DNA from: Chrysaora quinquecirrha
Lineage: Eukaryota; Cnidaria; Scyphozoa; Semaeostomeae; Pelagiidae
Direction of reading: 5' to 3'
DNA: 64,000 bases
Assembly (NCBI GenBank): GCA_014526335.1
Contig: JACTAT010000059.1
Span: forward strand, 5,055,428 to 5,119,427
Position 1 is the stretch's first letter. Each line of letters opens with the position of its first letter. The notes under the pieces are model-generated. The model did no database searches. It was not told where the DNA came from and saw nothing but the letters and a program-made list of their open reading frames with translations. Shown one piece after another: positions 51,966 to 62,000 of the stretch. The position numbers and the translations under genes are program-made.

Positions 51966-53777
51966 AATCCTCATGATATGGAGCACAACCATGGCCATTC
52001 ACATGGAACTATTGACAATAAAACTTCAATTGCACACGTGGCATGGATGGTAATTGTTGGTGATGGATTTCATAATTTCAGTGATGGCCTCGCTATCGGT
52101 GCAGCATTTGCAGCCTCGTATACAAGTGGCATTAGTACTGCTATCGCTGTGTTCTGTCATGAACTGCCTCACGAACTTGGTATGTTGGTATTCTTTGACT
52201 ACAGTCAGTATACGCATCTTCGATTGCATAATTTTTTCATCTCCTTCCCTATTACTATGCTATTACAAGTGCATGCAACTTTGGTCTGTCAGCGAGTCTT
52301 TTCTGCTCATGCCTCCTTGTGATCATGCAAGGTCAAGGCATACCTTTACCTTTTACCGATTTTCTTTGCAAAGGCACAGGAAACATTCAAGGACTCAAGA
52401 GAAATGTTCCTTCACTTCCCTCGCCAGACTACCTCCCGACTACCCTAATAATACGGTAGGACCCCCTAAACATGATTGCAAGGGCCGTAGCTGAAATACC
52501 AACGTCTAAAAGTGAGAGTGGTGATTAGGAAGTGAGTCACTCGTGCGAGAGACTGGGTTGCAAAACACTACTCTTCCTAATCATCTTAAACCCCTCATTT
52601 CTGACAAAGTTGCTTTGCTATTGTACTGATGTGCTGCTACACAGTTTGCCCGCTCTATCTATAGTTATGAGTGACTCAGCTTTTTCTTCCATAGGTGACT
52701 TTGCAGTGCTGATCAAATCTGGAATGTCGATCAAACAAGCAGTTTGTTACAATTTGGTATCAGCAGTACTCAGTTACATTGGGCTTGTGATTGGAATAAT
52801 TGTTGGTAACTATTCAGCTGACGGAAAACAATTCGCATTGGCACTCACAGCAGGTCTCTTTCTCTACGTCGCCCTTGCAAACATGGTGAGTTCAGATTAT
52901 ACATCATATAAGTACGTTTACCTGATTTGCTTGCGATTGATGACACCGATTCGGGACTAAGTTTTGTGACAGAAAATGAGAGGGTGCCTAGCAGTTGCGA
53001 CAGTCGAATTCAAAATTGCCTACTTGCAACCCATTAGTCAATTACCTGGGCAAATTTTTCAAAACAAGACCAATAACCACGGCAAAAAATCCGCAATTTA
53101 CGCATAACCCGGGGCGGCAAATGTATGCCACCCCTCCTAGGTGAGTGAGTCAACCATCAGTTACCCCCCCCCCCTCTCGCAGTAATCTCACACAAAACAA
53201 CTTGATCATGAATGATTGCTTTCATAGTTAATATTTTGGCACGACTGAAGGCAAGAGTCCGTGAGTCCGTCTCTCATAATTCATAGAGAATTAGTTGAAG
53301 AACTCTTTCTGTCTACTAAACATTGCCTTGTTGGTTTCGATGTGGACAGATTCCTTAACTCCTAAATGAAACTAAGATCTTGCTTTGCAAATAATTCGGA
53401 ACAAATCCTTGCTGAAATTTTCTGCAAAATTATCTTAGTTTGTTTTGGTCTACCCGGAGATTTTTCACAAGCCTTCAGGTATTTTTCGAGTGCTCTTCTG
53501 GCGGCTAGTGTCGTTCTGTTTAGCTGCATGGGATCTCCAAGTCAGTTTAAATGCTCTTCGTCGTTTGACCCTTCTAATCCAGTGTTCTTGTTTGTTTTAT
53601 CATACAGCTTTTCATTACTGATTTCGTTTTATCATACATTATTTGCAGCTTCCAGAACTGACGTCCAGTATCGACGATGATGTTGGTGATGCGTGGTCCT
53701 TCATTTCTCCTCATCTTGGGATAATCACCGGAATTGTCATCATGCTACTCATCTCAATCTTCGAAGATAAGTTTTAG
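51966..53777 (+). CDS. LIV-1-type ZIP zinc transporter (SLC39A6/A10-like), last three exons
   Basis: Exons 51966-52179, 52695-52885 and 53649-53777, with matching phases and a TAG stop. Exon one begins in frame ([14 protein letters not shown], a His-rich loop). It then gives [17 protein letters not shown] (TM4, with the H, N and D metal ligands) and CHELPHELG, completed to HELPHELGD by the splice (TM5). HExPHExGD is the LIV-1 subfamily signature. Exon two gives [14 protein letters not shown] and [14 protein letters not shown]; exon three ends [11 protein letters not shown]. These match ZIP6/ZIP10 best. Such transporters import Zn2+ into the cytosol. The 5' half of the gene (signal, His-rich ectodomain, TM1-3) is absent. 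The BEL element fills the intron just upstream, and the contig starts at its LTR. Confidence 0.92.
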
Positions 53778-53923
53778 TTATGAAAAAGGTTACATATATG
53801 ATTTCTAGCTCTCATAACAGCTTACTTGGCCAGTTTGGATTCCGATTTCATTAAAGCACCCCGGATTCGATAAGTTCTGCTTCTTCTGTCCTTCTGGGGG
53901 CATACAACATACACGTTTTTTTT

Positions 53924-54276
53924 TATAAGAAACCTGGCTCGGGGCCTAGTTCTAAAAGTTTCTTAATTTTTGGCCCAATTTTAGTTCTAAAAGTTTCTTA
54001 ACAGTTTCTTGATTTTATGGAAAAAATTGCAGTAAAAACGATAAAAAACGGGATATTATTAATAAAATTATTAATATTATTGTATTACAAAGAATTAGTC
54101 ATGCTGGTACGAGAAATTGCACGGAAATGCTAGAGAATTGATAACTACGTCCACAAATGTGAAATCAGTATGTTGGAAAACTGACACAAAAATTTCTCAA
54201 GTTTCTTAACTTCTTCCTCCTAGTTCTAAAAGTTTCTTAACTTTTGGGGTGTCGAATTCTAGGTTTCTTATAAACT
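53924..54276. repeat. Inverted-repeat element with TTATAAGAAACC termini
   Basis: Left end TTATAAGAAACCTGGCTC and right end CTAGGTTTCTTATAAA are inverted. Inside, AGTTCTAAAAGTTTCTTAA occurs three times. Confidence 0.6.
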
Positions 54277-54431
54277 GTTTTTTTTTATAAAAAAACGTTT
54301 ATGTTTATTTAACTTGTATGTTGTCATCAATCATGATTAGTTGAAAAGTTGCAGTGTAATCAAAAGCACTAGACAGCATACATACTTTGATTTATGAATT
54401 AATTCATTTTATTTAACACGCACATTTTTCC

Positions 54432-54596
54432 TTTATAAGAAACATCAGCCTAAGATTTGCATTTGGGTCATTTTTTTGCTATTTTCAAAATACTCGAGTT
54501 AAAACAAACGAAGGGGAATGATATGGTGGTGAAAAACCAGTCTCGTAAAAAGAAACAAGCAGGCTTGGTTTGGAGCCAAATTTTCTTATAAAGAAT
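54432..54596. repeat. Small relative of the TTATAAGAAA element
   Basis: TTTATAAGAAACATCAGCC at the left and AATTTTCTTATAAAG at the right are inverted termini. No coding capacity. Confidence 0.5.
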
Positions 54597-55087
54597 TATG
54601 TACGTACTGAAACGCCTAGATATTTTTTAAATGAATTTATAGGTATTCGAGTATGGTCTGGAAGCGTATAAATGACTATGGCCTTTGTTGTTGATTTTAC
54701 AGTGCCTATGAAATGATATTTTAATTGAACCTTTTTTATCAAAAATAGAAACTTGGAAACATCCTTATGCTAAAAATTGATACGTGGCCGAAAAGTGTGC
54801 ACGGAAAGGGTTGTTTCAGGAGGTTTGAAAATCACAGGTTGCTGTGACCATAGCAAAAACAAATTATGGCGTCACGAGGTTTGCAACACAATTCATAAAA
54901 CAGAAGCACACATGCTGTGGCTACTTCAAGGGAAGAAATTTACCAAGAAGAAACATTTTACAGTTGTTCCGAGAGAGACGTTCATGTTCAGTGTACAACG
55001 CCTGAAGAACTGCACTTTCTTGCAGGGATTGCAAACCCCGTGACGTCACAAATAGCGCGCTTTTTGTCACACAAAAAATTCTAAATA

Positions 55088-55678
55088 CAGTTGACATCCG
55101 CTATCTCGAACTCTCAAGGGAAACTGGAATTTGTTCGAGATAGCGAATGTTCGAGATAACGGATGCCCCATATAAATATAAAAAATTATTGTTTTTAAGT
55201 CAGAAAAGGAACCCCTATTAACATGCAGGGTTACTGATCCCAAATTTCATCAAACAAGTCTGGTACTTTTTAACAAAGGAGTCAAAGATCATCTGCTTTC
55301 ATCCCTACTATTGGTGAAATTGAGATAATGGCGATGCAGCACATCTGGAAAGAGAACAGCTTCATCTATTGTATACAAGGGCAGCATATCACTTAGCTAC
55401 TGCCATTCCCGCTCCGATAGGTGAATTTTATACATATTGTCAGCCTGTCTCTTTATCCAGTTCAGCAGAAAATTTGGCGAAGTTCGAGATAAAGAGCAGG
55501 TTTTCCCCCATGGGAAATCAAAAATGGTTCGAGACAGCGAATGTTCGAGATAACGGGGTTTGAGATAGCGGATGATTTTTCTATACAAACCCTTGTACCA
55601 AAACGAGGGGAAATGGAAAATCGTTCGAGATAGCGAATGTTCGAGATAGCGGGCAGTCGAGATAGCGGATGTCAACTG
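55088..55678. mobile_element. Non-autonomous pogo/Tc1-mariner-type element, 591 bp, TA target site
   Basis: Terminal inverted repeats begin CAGTTGACATCCGCTATCTC and end GAGATAGCGGATGTCAACTG, each flanked by TA (55086-55087 and 55679-55680). Both ends carry extra subterminal copies of TTCGAGATAGCGAATG. No transposase frame is present. A CAGT start and TA duplication are typical of the pogo/mariner superfamily; the family name is inferred. Confidence 0.85.
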
Positions 55679-56050
55679 TACTTTATTTTCCGCCGGGCAT
55701 ATGAGGAGATTCCCTAACGTCAAACCCAAAAAAATGGCATCACTAAAACCAGCTAATTTTGTTCTACAAGAAAACACTGATAATTTGAAATGTAATATTT
55801 CATTTCATAGGCACTTTAAAAACAAAGATTCGATTAAGGATTTGCAATGTAATCCAATGGACAGAAAGCATTTACCGTGGTTTATGATTTAAATTAGTTA
55901 ATCTAACAATTGCAAACGCTTAGGCACTTTTTTATTTGTGAGGGTCTTCGAGCTGAAGTATTTCCACAATTATTACTACACATTTTAACAAGTTTTGTAA
56001 TATGCATTGTATGTATGGTTTTCTGAATCTTACGAATAAACTGAAACACA

Positions 56051-56322
56051 CTGTAAACCATTAAACATTGTTGATCAAACATTTTTGTCTTTACAAATTA
56101 CAAACAATGTTTGACCGTTTGGCAAGGTCACAAAACATCGCTTGGCAAGCAGAACATGAATGGCAATGTTTTTTTAAAACTTCAAAAACAAGATCTGCTT
56201 GCCGTAAGCAAAAATGATTGATGAGCAATGTTCTGTGATGTAGCCAAAGGATCAAACATTCTGTTTGACAAGAAGATTTCAGATGTTAGGCCAGCAATGT
56301 TTGATCGTTTGGCTAGGGCCTA
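56051..56322. repeat. MITE of the ATCAAACATTG family
   Basis: Left end: ACCATTAAACATTGTTGATC and AATGTTTGACCGTTTGGC. Right end: AGCAATGTTTGATCGTTTGG followed by CTAGGGCC. It is the same family as 6184-6467. Confidence 0.65.
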
Positions 56323-56346
56323 AGAACTGTGATCAGTGATCGGTGT

Positions 56347-56588
56347 TAAGCTGTGGCTAAACAAGGAGACATGTTGTGCGCAACTGTGTATTTGGGGTGT
56401 CTCCAATGGTGGCTAAACATGCAAGTAACAAAGCGAGCGACATGTCCCCCTAGTCGCGGAGACAAAAAATGTTTCTGCTTTCACCCGCTACAGAGTTTCC
56501 GAGGTGGCGAAACTGGGAGACATCGAGGGGACATGTTACGCTTGACAATGTCGCACGCGACATGTCTCCTAGTTTCGCCAGGCCTTTA
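56347..56588. repeat. MITE with GTGGCTAAAC/GTTTCGCCA termini
   Basis: Begins TAAGCTGTGGCTAAACAAGG and ends CTCCTAGTTTCGCCAGGC. The inner words GAGGTGGCGAAACTGGGAG and ACATGTCCCC match the longer element at 17998-18468. Confidence 0.65.
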
Positions 56589-57244
56589 TTCAAAAGCACG
56601 GGGATGCAAGGGCAGGACTTACACGCCCGTAGGGATAAAGGTAAAAACTAATTTGTGTTGGAACAGCAGAGACTAACCACTACGTTTCTTGAAGCCAACG
56701 TTGTACTGTAAGCAGCGATTTGCCCCTCGGTATCCTAAAAATGCATACCATTAGTTCAGTGTCAAACCAAACATGATTTATTTAACATCAATGATATTTC
56801 TGAACTTTTTTATAGAAGGGTTGGTGTAAATATAATATTTCGTATTTTTCATTGGCAGTAATATTCTTCGATTGTAGTATTTTTACCAACAAATCTCTTG
56901 ATATTGCACCTAAGAACAATTTTGGGATATATTTCTGGATAATTTTTTGTATTTGGCATTTTAGTATGTAAAAACTTAATAAAGTAGTTTTTGTCAGATT
57001 TCTAATGGATTGTTTGTAATGTTAGATAACTGATATTCTGCACAAATTATATTTCACATCAATCTTACTTTGAGTATTTGTATTTTTTTTTATTTCAAGC
57101 CTCCTAGCCTCTCTCAGAATCTGGAATTAGAAACAGCTCTCGCTCCTCCACGGGGTTTCTGTGAGGTTTGAGAAGTATGATTCGGACTCGTGAACACAGG
57201 TTTAAATGACAGATAAAGCACAGATTTGATCTGTCGTTTATAAA

Positions 57245-57420
57245 CCCAAGAGGGCTGGGTCTAATTGCTATGTATTGCGGTTATAACAAGCAATACCTAA
57301 ATATGGGCGTAAACATCCGAACGATGCATGTGAGAAGAGGACTGGATCTAATTGCTATGCATTGCGGTCCTGGCATGCAAGGCCCCGATGTGGCCGTAAC
57401 CTCCCGAATGAAGCATGTGT
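57245..57420. repeat. Two tandem units of about 90 bp
   Basis: Each unit contains GG(G/A)TCTAATTGCTATG(T/C)ATTGCGG, then a ...GTAAC/GTAAACAT-CCGAA block and GCATGTG. No coding signal. Confidence 0.55.
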
Positions 57421-58403
57421 GAATTCTTTCAATCAGAAAATCTTCGCATGTTGCATGCTCAGCGTTACAGATTTAATCTCATCAATTCGAACTATTATTT
57501 AAACGCGCCTTCCCACCCGCCCTCTGCTCTCTCTCTTTCTCTTTTCTAATTTCTCCTATTACTCCTCCTTCTCACTGCTCCTTCCGCAGTGGGACAGGTG
57601 CGTTAGTCACCGACCTTAAAACCACTGTCTTAGTCAGGCAGTTCATGGGTTTGCAGAGGCTAGAGAGCCGGGGGTGCCCATTCGAGCACATGGGCCAGAA
57701 ATCCTTTTCCTGTTCAACGCACTGTCTATAAGAGTAGTTTATCCCTATATAAGGCTAAAGGGCTGTTGGCAATAGGTTAACCATGTGCTCCTTGGGCCCC
57801 TTGGAGGCTACTCATTTGTGTCTAATGAACTAACGCCCAACTTCCTGACATTCCATCCCGAGTTGGTGGGATTAACAGCCCGCTTACACGAGCAACAGGA
57901 GCGGATCCAGATCAAACTTTGTTACTTTAATAAGCATGCGCACAGGCTATAAAGAAGACAGTGGCCACCCTAACCTTGCGAAGTTAACAATAATAGCCTG
58001 TGCAGCCAATAGACTTTTGGCATGACTGCCAAGGATTTTTCAAGTTAAGAGAAATGTGATCAGAGACTGTAATTTTTCGAGCCTTTCTCAGTGAATTTCC
58101 TAAAAATATTTTCTCCTCAGACCGTATGGGATCGTACGCGAGCCGTTCTATTTACAACTGATATCCAAGGCAAAAGATCTTATAGACATCTCCAAGCAAT
58201 ATTTTGAAGAAAATTAGGGTTTTCCTAGTGGTTTAAACTAGAAGAAGTTTCCGATTTTGCTGGAAAAACATCAAGATAACAACGTTATGTACTGTACTGA
58301 CAACAGCACATGGCTGTGCGGTGACTACAACTACAACAATGCAATGCGGGTGCTAGCACGCGTGACGTAATAATGGGAATGGTCTATTAAAAAGGTTAGT
58401 TGT

Positions 58404-58640
58404 CAGGTCCCTTTTCAACGTCCCCCCACTTTTTCAATAAGGTCAAAGAAAATGTTTGTTTTGCTGCTGATGATAGAGTATTCATTTTCGAACATTCCTA
58501 TTGCTGCTGCAATACACCAGACCAACAAAGCAGCTGATTGTCAGGTCCCTTTTCAACGTTCCCCCACCTTTTCCACAAGGTCAAACAAACTGTTTGTTTT
58601 GTTGCTGATGATAAAGCATACAGCCTGCGGCTCAGCCGAT
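58404..58640. repeat. Direct repeat, two units about 136 bp apart
   Basis: TCAGGTCCCTTTTCAACGT, CCCCCAC and CTGATGATA appear in the same order in both units, with a few changes. Short ORFs across it show no known domain. Confidence 0.6.
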
Positions 58641-59017
58641 TCTCAAACGGTTGAGCGCCTGCATGCAGGTTGTGCTATCCAGCAGCTATTTTTGAATGTG
58701 TTTTTAGAATTATCAATAAAATTATTCTTTTGGAGAGTTGTTTTTCATGTACATTTCGTTTCATGATTAATTTAAGTCTTTTGTCAGGAATAGCGAATTG
58801 CAATTCAAAAGACTCCATAGCAATACCTGTAGCAATGTCTGAATCTATAGCCGGGCGTCCTGTAAACTGATTTGGTAAGAAGATACATGAAGAGATATAA
58901 CTTAGAGTCGTAGATTTGTTTTTATCACAGAACGGCGAGAAAGGGCAGTGACTAAATGAAAACTTATTAATACATCGTATTACAAGAATGCGCTGAAGTG
59001 ATATATATTGTACTGAA

Positions 59018-62000
59018 ATGATTATTGCAGTTCAATTGATTCTCCTCTTTTTCATTGCACTAGGTTGTTCAGATGCAGCAACAAATTCTTCAACAATATT
59101 GCACATTGAGTACTTTGAAAATCCACCGTATATATACAGATCCAATGGAAAGATGCTCGGAGAACTGCCTTATATTTTATCATATTCGAAAAACGGGCCA
59201 TGCAAACATGCTAACTTTTCGATTGAATACGGCGAACCAATGATGCGCTTTGAAGATTTGCTGGTGCAAGTTCGAAATGTTTCTGCTACGATGAAGTTAA
59301 GGGACAAAATTTACGCACTTGCGCCATTCACGGATAAGGACTCAATTGGTCATCCATATTTACAGCATTTTCATACAATGGTTATTGCCAAAACTGCTGG
59401 ATATACAATGATAACTAATAAGCTAACCAAGAACAAGATATACAGGATCGTCATGTTTGGCATGAGTGAAAGTATAACGCTTATTGTTGCTCTTGTTATA
59501 TTTACAGTGGTTGCAGCAATTTTGGTATGGCTTGTGGTAAGATTATTCTAAATATTATAATTAATTACAAAAAGCAACTTTTATTTTCGAAATTTTGCCT
59601 CCCGGAGATATTACAATATCCACATTACATCTCTGTTGACTAGTTGTACTTAGCGCCAGTAGGTACAATCTTGGGACCAAATGTTGGGAACAAGATCTCT
59701 TTTCAAGGAATTCGTCAATTTTATAATTTGAAAACCCCTTAATCCCCGAACCCTAAAAAACATTGGTAGTAAAGCAAGACAACTTTTGTTCGAAACGATA
59801 TTTTAACAGGAGAGAAGGGGGGATCCATAGAAAATAGCAAACCTATTCAGGTTGTTCCAAGATATTCTGTCCGAGATTACAGGGTCTCAGAAGGGCGATT
59901 AACTAGCGACATCTTGGCTTTGATGGTACTGTGGCTGAGGTTCGAGCCCCGATACTGCTGACTTCACAAGACAGTACGAGCTAGTTGGATTAAAGTGGGC
60001 GCAAACCGGCCAACATTGTTGGCTAAAAATGGGCCAACATGCTGGCACGGTGCCATACCATCACAACATCTGAGAAGTTTTGGGTTGCTGACGTCATCTA
60101 CAAAAAACGATATTTTGCAAACATGACAGAAAAGGCAGCAGCTATTTGTTTATTGCTCGCTCTTTTAGTTCACGAAGAAGAAGAAAGAACTCCTGTTCAA
60201 ACTCAAACCGCCACCTTTAATCTATTACTCATTTAAGGGTCTCCGAAATAAAGACCAAAATTGAAACTGTTGTGCCAACATGTTGGTGAGACATAGCAAA
60301 CTGTACCAACACACCAGTTTGATTCAAATCGACGAAAATGTTGGCCAAAATTTTTAAACATGCTTAAAAATGTTGGCCAACATTTTTCCGCCAATAACAT
60401 GTGGCACGGTTTGCGCCTGGCTTTAGAATAAATGGATTAGGCCACGACCCAAGGCTGCATAGCTCTCACTTGTGGATGCTATCACACTTTACGCTTTATC
60501 AACAACCGCCGTCTTTTTCTCAATCGTTCTTTCTCGCTGGCTCTCCTTCGCCTCGTTCTCGATAATGAAACTTTTGACAGTCAGCTGCTTTGCATTTCTG
60601 TCCATCTTAGCGACACATCAATTGGCATGAAGAGTTTCTAGTTCATAAAAATGCAAATAAAGATATTTTGAACAATAAGCTTCGATGGGATTGCTTTTAC
60701 ACTGTACACCTGTCTTGCGCTCTACGGACTAAAAATGCACCACAAGAAATAAAGGCAGTGATAATACGTTTCCCGCTATAATCTATCGTAAAAAAGCCAT
60801 TGGTGTTGTGAGATCCACGTCAGTTAGATTAGCAATGGCTGTGAAATTTTTTCCGTAAACACATGCACTTTCATAAAAAAACACTTTTCTAAACAGTAGT
60901 CTGTCACTTTTAACAGAACTTTTATATTCCTTGTTCTAGGAGAGAAGTCAAAATAAAGACGCGGACTTTTCTTATCGCTTTTTGCCGGGAATATGGGATG
61001 GAATCTGGTGGGCGTTTGTGACTGCAACAACGGTTGGGTAAGTACAATGTGATACCCAAACTGTGTTAAATGAGGGGGTAAAGGGGGTCTTCAGCACCCT
61101 TCACGGAGAATCGAAATCGACTTTTACAAAAAAGCTAAACTTTCGCACTTTCGCTTCACGCTTAATACTCGCTTATGTTTCACGAAATTTTTTTGGTTAC
61201 TTTCATGTCACATATTTTACGAATAAGTGGTTGAATTAGTTATCCTTGTGGTGGGCGCTCAGTTTCCTATCTTTATCTTCGCAAATAAATGCTTGGGGTC
61301 GAATCCCGTCAATGTCGGAATCAGGAACTATAAATTGGGGTCGATTCAATTCAGCTTTCCATTCTGGAGGTCGGTAAATTAGTACTTTTAAGCACTCGAA
61401 TTTCATTGGGGGGAAAAATACAATCTCATAGTCAAATAAATTTGAAATCTATTGGAGAAATTTTGAAATGTCACAAGCGGTCAATTTTTAGAATTTTCCA
61501 AATAACGGAGAATCTGTTTTCTTGTTTTCAATGTGAGTGCAATAAAAAAGGTTAAAAAACAGACCTGCAGTAAAAAAGCCAAAATGTCCATCATTATAAT
61601 GTTTTTATCTCATGATTCAACTCTCAGCTTAAAACATGATGCTCACTGATGATAACCCTCCACGATACTCCGCATCCTCTACTAACATGATGATATCCCT
61701 CCAAGTTGCTGATGATAACCCTCCACTGTACTAATGATAACCCTCTACATTGCATTGGCTCCCTCCGGTGTACTGATGATAACCCTCCACGTTGTATTGG
61801 CACCCTCCACTTTTCTGATATCCCTCCACGTTGTATTGGCACCCTCCACTTTTCTGATATCCCTCCACGTTGTATTGGCACACTCACCTATACTGCACGT
61901 CTTCCACGTTACTCCACATCACGTTGTACGGGGTGATTCTAATTCCTGGGGTTGAGGTACATGATTTTATACACGCCCAGATTTTACAAGCCCAGCGATT

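Larger units (their letters stand above)
53778..59017. other. Intergenic region rich in MITEs
   Basis: Between the ZIP stop and the channel start I see no recognisable exon. It holds six repeat blocks annotated separately, plus AT-rich sequence that includes the ZIP 3' UTR. ORFs at 54777-55043, 55369-55563, 56353-56676 and 58452-58766 fall in or next to repeats and carry no known domain. Confidence 0.5.

Noticed and set aside
52054..52494. 146-codon plus-strand ORF over the ZIP exon
   Set aside because: It is an out-of-frame shadow of ZIP exon one running into the intron.
57480..57600. Pyrimidine-rich stretch considered as promoter or origin
   Set aside because: Simple CT-rich sequence with no gene start or partner motif nearby.
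61640..61930. Regular spacing considered as a CRISPR-like array
   Set aside because: Units are contiguous 39-bp minisatellite repeats with no unique spacers, in an animal intron.
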